Assembly: GCF_016427605.1 (NCBI RefSeq)
Contig: NZ_JAELXQ010000001.1
Span: 746,860 to 810,859, forward strand
Reading direction: 5' to 3'
DNA length: 64,000 bases
Origin: Ochrobactrum sp. Q0168
GTDB taxonomy: Bacteria; Pseudomonadota; Alphaproteobacteria; Rhizobiales; Rhizobiaceae
The position numbers and the translations under genes were made by a program. This document shows, one piece after another, positions 1-9,077 of this stretch. Below the pieces are notes generated by a model. That model was not told the DNA's origin, did not search any database, and worked only from the letters and a program-made list of their open reading frames with translations. Every line of letters starts with the position of its first letter. Positions within the stretch are counted from its first letter, which is position 1.

Positions 1-892
1 CGATATAGGGAATGAAGGAGATCAGACCGGCAAAAAAGCCGATCAACAGGCCGAAATTGAGCCCTGTAAGGGTCAGTCCGAGGGCATAATAGGTGCCCAG
101 AATAAGGCAGAGTGTGCCCTGCCCGCGAATAAAGCCTGCAACCGCTGCATTCATCTCGCGCGCGATCTGGCGCACCGTATGAAGCTGCGCGCGCGGCACC
201 CAGGAATCGATGCGGTTGACCATGCGGTCCCAGTCGAGAAGCATGTAGAAGGCGACCACCGGCGTAACCACGAAAAGCCCTGCAATATCGATCAGCGATT
301 TCCCCGAATTCCACAGGGACTGAAGCAGCGTGGTCATGAAACCAGCACCCTGCTGAAGCAGCGCGCTGAGATTTTGCTGAATGACCGAACTGTCGATGCC
401 GATATATTTCTTCAGCCATTGCGAGTTCTCATTGGCGAGCAATGACTGCAACTGGGTGATATATCCCGGCACTTTGGAAATGAAATCGGCAAGCTGCGTT
501 GCCAGAATAGGCACGATGATCATCAGGCCGACGACAAGCGCAATCAGGAAAACGAGCAGGATGACGACGGTTGCCGTCAGACGCGACAGGCCGAAGCGCT
601 GAAGCCGGTCAGCCACCGGGTCAAGGAAATAAGCCAGAGCCATGCCCGCCACAAAGGGCAGCAGAACCGAGCTGAATACCACCAGGAAAAACACGAACAC
701 GGCCATTGTCGCGACCCAGAACATCGCCTGACGCCGGACCGTCGTTCCCGTCAAACTGCCGACTTCGACATTGACGTGGATATTGCCGTCCGAGGCGACG
801 GCGTCCGTCTGACGAATGATCTTGCTGCCAGCCGCCTTGTTCGTATCCGTCTTGGTGCTCGTCTGGCGTGTCGGCGTCGGTTTCTTGACCAT
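1..892 (-). CDS. AI-2E family transporter (PerM/UPF0118), C-terminus cut by window edge
   Basis: Read leftwards from an ATG at 892; about 297 codons are visible and the rest lies beyond base 1. The first ~55 residues are polar and rich in Thr and Lys, a cytoplasmic tail. Hydrophobic segments follow at about residues 57-90 and 105-130, then a long amphipathic stretch, then more membrane segments from about residue 205 including one ending in a Leu-Leu-Asp-Trp-Asp-Arg loop. This arrangement fits the UPF0118/AI-2E exporter family, usually 350-400 residues with about eight membrane helices. Family members export autoinducer-2 or small ions; the substrate here is unknown. The gene is divergent from purM across about 290 bases. 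Confidence 0.85.
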   Translation of the reverse strand, partial: MVKKPTPTRQTSTKTDTNKAAGSKIIRQTDAVASDGNIHVNVEVGSLTGTTVRRQAMFWVATMAVFVFFLVVFSSVLLPFVAGMALAYFLDPVADRLQRFGLSRLTATVVILLVFLIALVVGLMIIVPILATQLADFISKVPGYITQLQSLLANENSQWLKKYIGIDSSVIQQNLSALLQQGAGFMTTLLQSLWNSGKSLIDIAGLFVVTPVVAFYMLLDWDRMVNRIDSWVPRAQLHTVRQIAREMNAAVAGFIRGQGTLCLILGTYYALGLTLTGLNFGLLIGFFAGLISFIPYI

Positions 893-1181
893 ATGGTTCC
901 GTTCTCTGCAAAGACCTGCTGGCAAAACAATATCTGAATTGCATTACCGTCATCTTATCGCTGATGCACGGCTCATTCCTTTTCGAGAGTAGACCGGACT
1001 GTGCGAAATGCAAAGCCAGCACAACAGACATCTGTATTGACACGAACATGGCCGGTCATTCGAAAAACTGGGCAGAATCCACCAGGGTTTTGCGCTTTTC
1101 CCGCTTCATGACCTTGCGGGCAAAGCCATCTCGTGTCATTGCGCGCAAGGGTCTAAACTCGATTAGGATTTGGAGCGCGGT

Positions 1182-2261
1182 ATGACCTCGGAAAACAAGC
1201 TCGCCGGCCAGAATGGCCTGACCTATGCGCAGGCAGGTGTCGATATCGATGCCGGAAACCTGATGGTTGAAAAGATCAAGCCGCTGGTGCGTTCTACGCG
1301 CCGCCCCGGGGCGGATGGCGAAATCGGCGGTTTCGGTGGTCTCTTTGACCTTAAAGCGGCAGGCTTCAAAGACCCGGTTCTGGTCGCCGCCAATGATGGC
1401 GTGGGCACCAAGCTGAAGATCGCCATCGACGCCGACAAGCACGATACGGTCGGCATCGACCTCGTCGCCATGTGCGTGAACGATCTGGTCGTGCAGGGCG
1501 CGGAGCCGCTTTTCTTCCTCGATTATTATGCAACCGGCAAGCTGTCGCCCGATCAGGGCGTCGACATCGTTGCAGGCATCGCCGAAGGCTGCCGTCAGGC
1601 TGGCTCGGCGCTGATCGGTGGCGAAACCGCTGAAATGCCCGGCATGTATCGCGACGGCGATTACGATCTGGCCGGTTTTGCCGTTGGTGCAGCAGAGCGC
1701 GACCGGCTGTTGCCGCGCGGCGATATTGCCGAAGGCGATATCATTCTCGGCCTCGCCTCATCCGGCGTTCATTCCAATGGCTTCTCGCTGGTGCGGCGCA
1801 TCGTTGAACTGTCCGGCCTCGGCTGGAAGTCCGACGCGCCATTCCAGCCGGGTTCGACGCTGGGCGAAGCGCTTCTCACTCCGACACGCATTTATGTGAA
1901 GCCGCTGCTTGCAGCCATCCGCGCTTCCGATGGTATCAAGGCGCTGGCGCATATCACCGGCGGCGGTTTCCCCGACAATATTCCGCGCGTTCTGCCGGAA
2001 GGTCTGGCTGCCGAAGTCAATCTGAGTGCCATCGCCGTTCCACCGGTTTTCTCCTGGCTTGCCAAAACTGGCGGCGTGGAGCCTGTCGAAATGCTGCGCA
2101 CCTTCAATTGCGGCATCGGCATGATCGCCGTTGTCACGCCTGAAAAGGTTGACGAAGTGGTCGCAGCCCTCGTCGCTGAAGGCGAACAGGTCGTCACGCT
2201 CGGTCGCATGATTACGCGTGAGAAGGACGGCGTCGTCTATAAGGGCACGCTCGCGCTATGA
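1182..2261 (+). CDS. purM: Phosphoribosylformylglycinamidine cyclo-ligase (AIR synthetase)
   Basis: PurM closes the imidazole ring of FGAM with ATP to give AIR, the fifth step of purine synthesis in the cytoplasm. The 359-residue product is of normal length. It carries the glycine-rich ATP-binding region near the N-terminus ([13 protein letters not shown]) and the AANDGVGTK segment typical of the family. I chose the ATG at 1182 because GGAG lies about seven bases upstream; a TTG at 1170 would add four residues without a ribosome-binding site. The stop overlaps the purN start by four bases (ATGA), so the two are translationally coupled. Confidence 0.97.
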   Translation: MTSENKLAGQNGLTYAQAGVDIDAGNLMVEKIKPLVRSTRRPGADGEIGGFGGLFDLKAAGFKDPVLVAANDGVGTKLKIAIDADKHDTVGIDLVAMCVNDLVVQGAEPLFFLDYYATGKLSPDQGVDIVAGIAEGCRQAGSALIGGETAEMPGMYRDGDYDLAGFAVGAAERDRLLPRGDIAEGDIILGLASSGVHSNGFSLVRRIVELSGLGWKSDAPFQPGSTLGEALLTPTRIYVKPLLAAIRASDGIKALAHITGGGFPDNIPRVLPEGLAAEVNLSAIAVPPVFSWLAKTGGVEPVEMLRTFNCGIGMIAVVTPEKVDEVVAALVAEGEQVVTLGRMITREKDGVVYKGTLAL

Positions 2262-2878
2262 GCCGCAAACGGGTCGTCATCTTCATCTCCGGCGGCGGCT
2301 CCAATATGGAGGCGCTGATCCGGGCAGCGCAGACACCCGACTTCCCGGCGGAAATCGTCGCGGTCTTTTCGGATAAGGCAGAAGCAGGCGGCATCGCAAA
2401 AGCGCGGGCCGCCGGTATCGCCACGCAGGTTTTCACGCGCAAGGATTTTGCGTCGAAGGACGAGCATGAAGATGCCATCCTCGCCGCATTGGCTACGCTG
2501 GAACCCGATTTTCTCTGCCTTGCTGGCTATATGCGGCTGCTGTCCGGGCGTTTTATCGCGCCCTATGAAGGACGCATTCTCAATATCCACCCTTCCCTGT
2601 TGCCGCTCTTTCCCGGTCTTCACACGCATCAGCGCGCCATCGATGCAGGCGTCAAGCTTGCAGGCTGCACCGTGCATCTGGTGACGGAAGGCATGGATGA
2701 AGGCCCTATTCTGGCTCAGGCAGCCGTGCCGGTCGTTGACGGCGATACCGCCGACACGCTGGCGGCACGCGTTTTGAAAGCCGAACATCGGATTTATCCG
2801 CTTGTTCTGCGACAGTTTGCCAGCGGCCAGAAGGACGAGGATGCGTCGCCAGCCAACGCTATGCTCGTGAGCGCCTAA
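2258..2878 (+). CDS. purN: Phosphoribosylglycinamide formyltransferase
   Basis: PurN transfers a formyl group from 10-formyl-tetrahydrofolate to GAR, the third step of purine synthesis. The 206-residue protein shows the phosphate-binding start ([10 protein letters not shown]), the catalytic Asn-x-His segment in NIHPSLLP followed by the substrate loop, and the late acidic motif EGMDEGPIL that holds the catalytic Asp. It overlaps purM by four bases, so both enzymes come from one transcript. A GC-rich inverted repeat (GCGCGC/GCGCGC) follows the stop but has no T-run. Confidence 0.97.
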   Translation: MSRKRVVIFISGGGSNMEALIRAAQTPDFPAEIVAVFSDKAEAGGIAKARAAGIATQVFTRKDFASKDEHEDAILAALATLEPDFLCLAGYMRLLSGRFIAPYEGRILNIHPSLLPLFPGLHTHQRAIDAGVKLAGCTVHLVTEGMDEGPILAQAAVPVVDGDTADTLAARVLKAEHRIYPLVLRQFASGQKDEDASPANAMLVSA

Positions 2879-3055
2879 GCGCGCTTACGCGCGACAAATT
2901 CATCACATCCCAAGTTTTTTGTTAATAAAACTTTAATCTCCCGCAAAAAGCTCTAATTCGCTTTTGTAACGGAACTTGCTTCGGCAATCCCCGTTATTGA
3001 GACGAGGCTTTCAGATTCGTCTCTTTCAATATGTGTTCAAGAAGAGGACAAGATC

Positions 3056-3580
3056 ATGTCTCTCCGTTTTTCGACTTCCTTCCTGTCTGCAATGGCCGTC
3101 TTTTCCGGCATTGCTGTCACCGCTCCCGCCATCGCAGCAGACTACGTAGCTCCTCCCGCTTCAGGTCGCACGCAGCCGCGCTCGGAAGTCGGCACTCTCA
3201 CCTGCGACATTTCCCCGGCGATCGGTGTGATCATCGGCAGCCAGCAGGAAGTTGATTGTGTATTCCGTCCTGCGCGCCGTGGTAATCCTTTGGAACATTA
3301 CACGGGCACCATCACCAAGCTCGGCGTCGACGTCGGCTTCATCAATGGCGGAACTGTTGCCTGGGCTGTCTGGGCTCCGACCGTTCGTCCAGAAGGCGCG
3401 CTCAAGGGCCGTTACGTCGGCGCTTCGGCTAATGCAGCGATCGGCGTCGGTTTCGGCACGAACATTCTGACCGGCGGTTCGTGGAAGACGATCTCGCTGC
3501 AGCCGATTTCGGTACAAGGCCAGCGCGGTCTGAATGCAGCTGTGGGTGTGTCCAAGCTGAAGCTGAACTACGCCGGTTAA
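3056..3580 (+). CDS. DUF992 family secreted protein
   Basis: A 174-residue protein with an N-terminal signal peptide: a short basic start, a hydrophobic core at about residues 8-25 and a likely cut after Ala-Ile-Ala-Ala near residue 28. The mature part has two Cys residues (in TLTCDI and VDCVFRP) and a glycine-rich C-terminal half, as in the DUF992 family common in Rhizobiales. Function is unknown; location is probably periplasmic. It is a single-gene unit: its own upstream region of about 177 bases and a strong terminator 19 bases after the stop. The ATG at 3056 has a GAGGACAAG Shine-Dalgarno region. Confidence 0.85.
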   Translation: MSLRFSTSFLSAMAVFSGIAVTAPAIAADYVAPPASGRTQPRSEVGTLTCDISPAIGVIIGSQQEVDCVFRPARRGNPLEHYTGTITKLGVDVGFINGGTVAWAVWAPTVRPEGALKGRYVGASANAAIGVGFGTNILTGGSWKTISLQPISVQGQRGLNAAVGVSKLKLNYAG

Positions 3581-3598
3581 TTGTTAGCCTGCTTTACG

Positions 3599-3634
3599 AA
3601 AAAGCCGCGCCGAAGACATTCGGCGCGGCTTTTT
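3599..3634 (+). terminator. Strong intrinsic terminator after the DUF992 gene
   Basis: A perfect 16-bp stem (3599-3614 with 3619-3634) around a GACA loop, GC-rich in the middle with A-run and T-run flanks, so it could stop transcription in either direction. Confidence 0.9.
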
Positions 3635-3680
3635 GTTGGAATTTGATGGCCTCTAACCTGGTCTGGTCACCACGCTTCCC

Positions 3681-3709
3681 CCTCATCCTAAGCTTGTCGA
3701 AGGACGAGG
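3681..3709. repeat. REP-like palindromic element
   Basis: CCTCATCCT and AGGACGAGG form an imperfect inverted repeat (one G-T pair) around an AAGCTTGTCGA core. It resembles the short extragenic palindromes that are very common in alphaproteobacterial genomes. Only one copy was noticed in this window. It sits between two convergent genes. Confidence 0.55.
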
Positions 3710-3728
3710 GAAAAGAGCACTTAGTAGC

Positions 3729-5867
3729 TTAACCGCAGAGTGTCGCTCCTCGGCCCAGTTTTCTAATCCAGATCTTGGTGTCATGCACCGCAAGACCGCC
3801 ATAAGGGGCGGCAGGCTCCGCGCCGATCAGTGTATTGATCCCCTCGCCGCGCTCGAAGGACGAGTTGGGGAAAATGCCTTCCGACACCACCACGCCGCGT
3901 TTTTGACCAGCGCGCAGCACGGCATGCAGCACCACTTCGCCGCGATGATTGCCGATTTCAATGCGCTCGCCATCGGCAATGCCCAGTTCCGCCGCATCGT
4001 CCGGATGGATCAGCAGTTCAGGCCGGATTTCCTTGGCCATCGAGGTCTGCGTTTCGGCAAAAGTCGAGTTCAGGAAATTATGCGCCGGTGAGGTCGCAAG
4101 CCGGAAGGGATGCTCAACGTCGGCCACTTCGATCACTTCCCAATAATCCGGGAATTCCGGGATCGACTGGAACTCACCTTGCAGGCCCATGACTTCCGGT
4201 GGCCGGTCCGGCGCAGGGCTTCCGGTCCAGTCGGGACGGAAACGGAATTTACCATCGGGCCATTTGAAGCCGTTGATATAATGCGCTTCTTCGAAAGGCG
4301 GCTGCTTATCGATAAAGCGCCGCTCTTTCAGTTCGTCGAAATGCGGCAGATCGCTCTTGGCGTTCATATTGTCGATCAGCGTGCGCTCATCGACAGAAAA
4401 GCCCGGAAGATGGCCAACGCCAAGCCGGTTGGCCAGCTCGTTGATGACGAAAATATTCGGCCGCGCCTCGGCTAAAGGTTCAATCAGCTTCGGCCCGAGC
4501 ACCACATGCTGCTGGCCGCCGCCGCGATAAATATCGTCATGTTCGAGAAATGTTGTGGCGGGCAACACGACATCGGCCATCGTGGCCGTATCCGTCATGA
4601 ACTGCTCGTGCACGGTGACGAACAGGTCCTCGCGCGCAAACCCTTTGCGAACGAGACGCTGTTCCGGCGTTACATTCATCGGATTGGTGTTCTGGATCAG
4701 CATCGCCATGACGGGCGGGCCGTCATAAAGCGCCTCACGATCACCGGTGAGGATGCGCCCGATCTTGGACTGGTCGAGGAAGCGGATGGTCTTGTCCTGC
4801 ATCGCCCGGCCTTCAATCTCGCGCTTGTCGAATTTGAAGATGCTGGCGTTCGAATGAAACGCGCCGCCGCCTTCATGCAGGAAAGCACCGGTCACGCAGG
4901 CAATCGACGCTGCGGCATGCATATTCACCGCGCCATTGCGCTGGCGCGTGAAGCCATAGCCAAGGCGGAAATAGGTCCGCTTGGTTTTGCCGACCAGATG
5001 CGCGAAGGCTTCGATTTCCTCAACGCTCAGACCGGTGATGGCGGACGCCCATTCCGGCGTGCGGGTGCTGAGATGCGCTTCCAGTCCCTTCGGATCGTCG
5101 GTGTAGCGTTCCAGATAATCCCAATCGGCAAGGCCGTCGCGGAACAGCACATGCATCACCGCACAGGCGAAAGCGCCATCCGTGCCCGGCTTGAGCACAA
5201 TGCCCATATCGGCCTGCCGCACCGTCGCATTGGCATAAATGTCGATGACGACGATCTTCGCACCGCGCTCTTTGCGCGCCCGCACGGCGTGGGTCATGAC
5301 ATTGACCTGGGTGGCGGCGGCATTGGTGCCCCAGATCACCACCACATCGGCCTTGCTCATCTCGCGCGGGTCGGGGCCGATCAGGCTTCCCGTTCCGGCG
5401 AAATAGCCAGTCCATGCCATATTGGTGCAAAAACTGTCGAACTGATTGGAATAGCGCTTGGCAAAGCGAAGACGATTGATGGAGTCGCGCTGAACGAGCC
5501 CCATCGTGCCCGCATAATAATAAGGCCAGACGCTTTCGCTGCCATATTCGGCTTCGGCTTTCAAAAACCGTTCGGCAATCAGATCAAGCGCTGCTTCCCA
5601 TGACGCCTGTTTCCATTCGCCCGCACCCTTAGCGCCGGAGCGTATCAAGGGGTGTTTCAGGCGGTCTGGATGATGAACGCGTTCGGCATAGCGCGCGACC
5701 TTGGCGCAGATCACACCAGCCGTATAGCTATTGTCCTTCGAACCGCGCACACGACCGATGGTGCGCTCGTCCAGAAGCTCGATATCGAGCGCGCATGTGG
5801 ATGGGCAGTCATGCGGGCAAGCCGAATGGCCGATTTTGGTATTGGGAATGGAAACTTGCTCGTTCAT
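3729..5867 (-). CDS. Molybdopterin oxidoreductase (DMSO reductase superfamily)
   Basis: A 712-residue molybdenum enzyme. The N-terminus holds a 4Fe-4S motif: Cys17, Cys21, Cys25 and Cys54. The large molybdopterin-binding domain follows, with the GTNAAAT and QNTNPMN segments typical of bis-MGD proteins, and a dinucleotide-binding C-terminal domain from about residue 590. A Cys in the SFCTNMAWTGY segment near residue 145 is a candidate Mo ligand. There is no Tat signal, so it is probably cytoplasmic. No electron-transfer or membrane subunit lies beside it; the only co-directional neighbour is a DMT permease 56 bases upstream. Substrate cannot be told from sequence; formate-dehydrogenase-like and S- or N-oxide reductase roles are both possible. 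Confidence 0.88.
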   Translation of the reverse strand: MNEQVSIPNTKIGHSACPHDCPSTCALDIELLDERTIGRVRGSKDNSYTAGVICAKVARYAERVHHPDRLKHPLIRSGAKGAGEWKQASWEAALDLIAERFLKAEAEYGSESVWPYYYAGTMGLVQRDSINRLRFAKRYSNQFDSFCTNMAWTGYFAGTGSLIGPDPREMSKADVVVIWGTNAAATQVNVMTHAVRARKERGAKIVVIDIYANATVRQADMGIVLKPGTDGAFACAVMHVLFRDGLADWDYLERYTDDPKGLEAHLSTRTPEWASAITGLSVEEIEAFAHLVGKTKRTYFRLGYGFTRQRNGAVNMHAAASIACVTGAFLHEGGGAFHSNASIFKFDKREIEGRAMQDKTIRFLDQSKIGRILTGDREALYDGPPVMAMLIQNTNPMNVTPEQRLVRKGFAREDLFVTVHEQFMTDTATMADVVLPATTFLEHDDIYRGGGQQHVVLGPKLIEPLAEARPNIFVINELANRLGVGHLPGFSVDERTLIDNMNAKSDLPHFDELKERRFIDKQPPFEEAHYINGFKWPDGKFRFRPDWTGSPAPDRPPEVMGLQGEFQSIPEFPDYWEVIEVADVEHPFRLATSPAHNFLNSTFAETQTSMAKEIRPELLIHPDDAAELGIADGERIEIGNHRGEVVLHAVLRAGQKRGVVVSEGIFPNSSFERGEGINTLIGAEPAAPYGGLAVHDTKIWIRKLGRGATLCG

Positions 5868-5923
5868 ATTTCTTTATTACCGCATGCGCTCAGAGGGCGA
5901 AATATGTTTTCGACAGAGAGCTG

Positions 5924-6769
5924 CTAAGAGAGACGAAGTGTGATGGCACCCAGCACAATGAGTGCCGCCGCCGCAAAGCGCGGCAAGCCCACCTTTTCCT
6001 TCAGCACCACAGCAGAAATGATCATGCCGAACAGGATGGCTGTTTCACGCAAGGCCGCCACCACGGCAATCGGCGCCATGGTCATTGCCCAGAGCGCCAG
6101 TCCGTAGGAACCGAGCGTTCCCACACCACCAATCAGCGCCGGACGCCAGCGATTGCGCATATAGCTGATGAAACGATCCGGCTCGCGATAGAGCGCCCAG
6201 CCCGCCAACGGCACGGCATTGATGACGAACAGCCACAATGTATAGGAAAGCGGCGCACCCGACGCCCGCACGCCAAGTCCGTCGATGATCGTGTAACCGG
6301 CGATAAACCCGGCATTGGTCAGCGCCAGAATGGCCGTGCGGCTGGAGGTGCCGCGATTGCGCCGCCTTGCTTCCAGCGCCATGGCCAACACACCCGAGCA
6401 GATGAACACGATGCCAAGCCAGCTCTTCCAGCCCATGACCTCGCCGACCAGCGGCGCACTGACCAGCGCGACGAGCAAGGGCGGCGTGCCGCGCATGATC
6501 GGGTAGGCCTCGCTCATATCGCCGGATTTATAGGCCGCCGCCACCAGCGACATATAGAAAGTCTGGGTGACGGTGGACATCAGGATATAGACCCAGCTGA
6601 CCGCATTCGGCATAGGCAGAAATGGCACGATGAAAAGGGCGATGAAACCGGCAGCGCCGGTTACGCTAGCGGCTGCGAAAAACTTGTCGCCGCTGCCCTT
6701 GACGATAGCGTTCCAGCTCGCGTGAAGAAACGCGCCAAAGAGGACGATCAGAAGGACGCCACCGGACAT
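5924..6769 (-). CDS. EamA/DMT-superfamily permease
   Basis: A 281-residue membrane protein with about ten hydrophobic segments in two similar halves, the pattern of the drug/metabolite transporter (EamA) superfamily. The second half ends in the conserved type of sequence RETAILFGMIISAVVLKEK, where a Glu-containing helix is usual in this family. Such proteins move small metabolites across the inner membrane. It precedes the molybdopterin oxidoreductase on the same strand with a 56-base gap, so the two may be co-transcribed. The substrate is unknown. Confidence 0.85.
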   Translation of the reverse strand: MSGGVLLIVLFGAFLHASWNAIVKGSGDKFFAAASVTGAAGFIALFIVPFLPMPNAVSWVYILMSTVTQTFYMSLVAAAYKSGDMSEAYPIMRGTPPLLVALVSAPLVGEVMGWKSWLGIVFICSGVLAMALEARRRNRGTSSRTAILALTNAGFIAGYTIIDGLGVRASGAPLSYTLWLFVINAVPLAGWALYREPDRFISYMRNRWRPALIGGVGTLGSYGLALWAMTMAPIAVVAALRETAILFGMIISAVVLKEKVGLPRFAAAALIVLGAITLRLS

Positions 6770-6893
6770 TGCAAGCTCGACTCAGGTGAAGATGCGGTTG
6801 GTGACCGCTGTATGTCACATTTATGACAGCCAAGGCGAATCGGAAATTCGTATCCTCTTGCCGAAAGCGACCAGCCGTGAAACAAGCGCGATC

Positions 6894-7766
6894 ATGAACT
6901 ATCGTCATGCCTATCACGCCGGAAATTTCGCGGATGTCGTCAAGCACGTCATCCTCGCCCGTATTATCGACTATCTGAAGCGCAAGGATCAGGCCTTTCG
7001 CGTCATCGACACCCATGCGGGCATCGGGCTTTACGACCTGAAAGGTGTCGAAGCAGGCAAGACCGGCGAATGGACGGGCGGGATTCACCGCCTTGTCGAC
7101 GCGGTGGAAAAAGGCCAGATCGAACCGGCGGCACTCGAACTGCTGGCGCCCTATCTCGATGCGGTGCGCGCGGTGAATGTGGACGGAAAGCTCCGCCACT
7201 ATCCCGGCTCGCCTTATGTGACACGACATCTGTTACGTAAGCAGGACCGCCTGTCAGCGCTGGAACTGCATTCACAGGATGCGGCCAAACTGGCAAAGCG
7301 TTTCGACGGCGATTATCAGGTGCGCGTCATTGAACTCGATGGCTGGCTGGCAATGGGCGCGCATCTGCCGCCCAAGGAAAAGCGCGGCCTCGTGCTGGTC
7401 GATCCGCCTTTCGAAATGGAAGGTGAATTTGATCGTCTGGTGGATGGTCTCGCCAAGGCGCACAAGCGCTTCGGCGGCGGCACCTATGCGCTGTGGTATC
7501 CGGTGAAGGATCGCAAGGAAACCGAGCGTTTCGCAAAACGGCTCTATGAAACCGGAATTCCAAAGATCATGCAGATCGAGCTGGCGATTCGCCCGCCCTC
7601 ATCCGAACCGCGCCTCGACGGCACCGGTATGATCGTCGTGAATCCGCCCTATACACTCGAAAGTGAGATGCAAACGCTGCTTCCCACCCTTACGAAAGTG
7701 CTGGCTGAAGAAAAGGGTAGCAATTTCGGTGTTCGGTGGATACGCGGCGAGACGGATCGCACTTGA
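6894..7766 (+). CDS. rlmJ: 23S rRNA (adenine(2030)-N6)-methyltransferase RlmJ
   Basis: RlmJ methylates A2030 of 23S rRNA using S-adenosylmethionine. The 290-residue protein begins with the diagnostic MNYRHAYHAGNFADVVKH, carries the SAM-binding DTHAGIGLYDL segment and the catalytic DPPFE (DPPY/F-type) motif near residue 165. I placed the start at the ATG at 6894, because the signature begins there; the same frame is open for 36 codons further upstream but that part has no family similarity. It is divergent from the DMT permease. Confidence 0.93.
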   Translation: MNYRHAYHAGNFADVVKHVILARIIDYLKRKDQAFRVIDTHAGIGLYDLKGVEAGKTGEWTGGIHRLVDAVEKGQIEPAALELLAPYLDAVRAVNVDGKLRHYPGSPYVTRHLLRKQDRLSALELHSQDAAKLAKRFDGDYQVRVIELDGWLAMGAHLPPKEKRGLVLVDPPFEMEGEFDRLVDGLAKAHKRFGGGTYALWYPVKDRKETERFAKRLYETGIPKIMQIELAIRPPSSEPRLDGTGMIVVNPPYTLESEMQTLLPTLTKVLAEEKGSNFGVRWIRGETDRT

Positions 7767-7865
7767 CCGCCGCCGCGTGCTGAAAGAAACTGCGCAAAGC
7801 AAAGCTTCGGCTATCACAGACATAAGCGCGCGCTTCGCGCGAGCATTTTGGGACAGGATAGAGAC

Positions 7866-8342
7866 ATGCAACTTACCTCGGGCAAACTGGATCGCTTCGG
7901 ACGCTTTTCGCGGGCCGCCCTCTTCGCCGCCTCCGTCCTGCCGCTAACCTTTGCAGCCCTGCCCGCCAGCGCTGCCGATTACATTCAGTCCGCTCCAGCG
8001 GTGGTCGACAACACCGTCTGCAACCAGCAGAGCGTGTTGCGCCGGGTGGTCTCGCGTTTCGGCTATCAGGTGCGTCACGTTCCCGAACTGCCGCAGGTCG
8101 GCATTTCCGCCATGAGCGATGTGCGCCTCACCCGTTATGAGCCGAAGACCAACCCGGCTGAGATCGAACGCACCTATTGCAAGGCCACTGCCGTTTTGAG
8201 CGACGGCCAGTATCGTTCGGTCTGGTATCTGGTTGAAGAAGGCCAGGGCTTTGCATCGGTGGGCCGCAACGTGGAATTCTGCGTCGAAGGCTTCGACCGC
8301 TGGTATGTCTACGACGCGCCAAGCTGCCGCGTCCTCCGCTGA
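7866..8342 (+). CDS. Secreted cysteine-containing protein of unknown function
   Basis: A 158-residue protein with a clear signal peptide: a basic start, a hydrophobic stretch at about residues 17-33 and a likely cut after Ala-Ser-Ala-Ala near residue 38. The mature domain has four Cys residues (CNQQ, YCKA, FCVE, SCRV), enough for two disulfides, and ends four residues after the last. I do not recognise a named family. ATG at 7866 follows an AGGATAGAG ribosome-binding region; a TTG 18 bases upstream is less likely. The RNase T2 gene begins only 11 bases after the stop, so the two are surely co-transcribed. Confidence 0.75.
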   Translation: MQLTSGKLDRFGRFSRAALFAASVLPLTFAALPASAADYIQSAPAVVDNTVCNQQSVLRRVVSRFGYQVRHVPELPQVGISAMSDVRLTRYEPKTNPAEIERTYCKATAVLSDGQYRSVWYLVEEGQGFASVGRNVEFCVEGFDRWYVYDAPSCRVLR

Positions 8343-8353
8343 CCGGAGGTTAT

Positions 8354-9055
8354 ATGCTGCGAAGACTGGCGGCTGCCTCAAGCGCTTTGCGTTCGGTTGC
8401 CCTGATGGCGACATTGTTGTCAGGGCTGACGGGGCCCGCCCTTGCTGACGACCGCGACGGCGGCGATGTGCCTGGAGATTTCGACTTCTATGTGCTGTCG
8501 CTCTCATGGTCGCCGAGCTATTGCGCGTCGGAGGGCCGTCGCGCCAACAAGCAGCAATGCAACACGCAGCGGCCTTTCGGTTTCGTCGCCCATGGTCTGT
8601 GGCCGCAGAATGAATGGGGCTATCCGGCCAATTGCCAGCTCGACAATGATCGAAGCCGCGGCGGCTATGTCCCGCGCCAAATCATTTCAAGCCTTTCCGA
8701 CATCATGCCTGCTGCCGGATTGATCGGCCATGAATGGCGCAAGCACGGAAGCTGTTCCGGCCTCTCCCAGAGCGATTATTTCGATACGCTGCGCAAAGCC
8801 TATGATCAGGTAAATATTCCGCCAAGCCTGCGTAGCGTGAGCGGCAATCGACGGGTTGATCCGACGCTCGTTGAAAACGCTTTCATCGCTGCCAATCCGG
8901 GCATGAAGGCCAACGGCATTTCCGTCACCTGCCAGCGCAATTATCTTCAGGAAGTGCGCATCTGCATGACGAAGGATCTTCAGTTTCGCGCCTGCCAGGA
9001 GGTCAATAACAACTCCTGCCGCAGCCGTTCGGTCATGATGCCGGCAACCCAATAA
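8354..9055 (+). CDS. Ribonuclease T2 family protein, secreted
   Basis: A 233-residue protein with a signal peptide (hydrophobic residues about 13-30, cut near Ala-Leu-Ala-Asp). Both catalytic segments of the RNase T2 family are intact: CAS1 with His80 in HGLWP and CAS2 with Glu127 and His131 in HEWRKHGSC. Several Cys residues fit disulfides in the periplasm. Enzymes of this family cut single-stranded RNA through a 2',3'-cyclic phosphate; in bacteria they scavenge RNA or degrade it in the periplasm. GGAGG lies just upstream of the ATG. It is the second gene after the small secreted protein and is followed by a GST gene 22 bases downstream. Confidence 0.93.
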   Translation: MLRRLAAASSALRSVALMATLLSGLTGPALADDRDGGDVPGDFDFYVLSLSWSPSYCASEGRRANKQQCNTQRPFGFVAHGLWPQNEWGYPANCQLDNDRSRGGYVPRQIISSLSDIMPAAGLIGHEWRKHGSCSGLSQSDYFDTLRKAYDQVNIPPSLRSVSGNRRVDPTLVENAFIAANPGMKANGISVTCQRNYLQEVRICMTKDLQFRACQEVNNNSCRSRSVMMPATQ

Positions 9056-9077
9056 TCTTCATTCTCAGGAATCAAAC

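Noticed and set aside
1056-1442. Leftward open frame before and within the start of purM
   Set aside because: Overlaps purM coding sequence, no ribosome-binding site and no recognisable domain.
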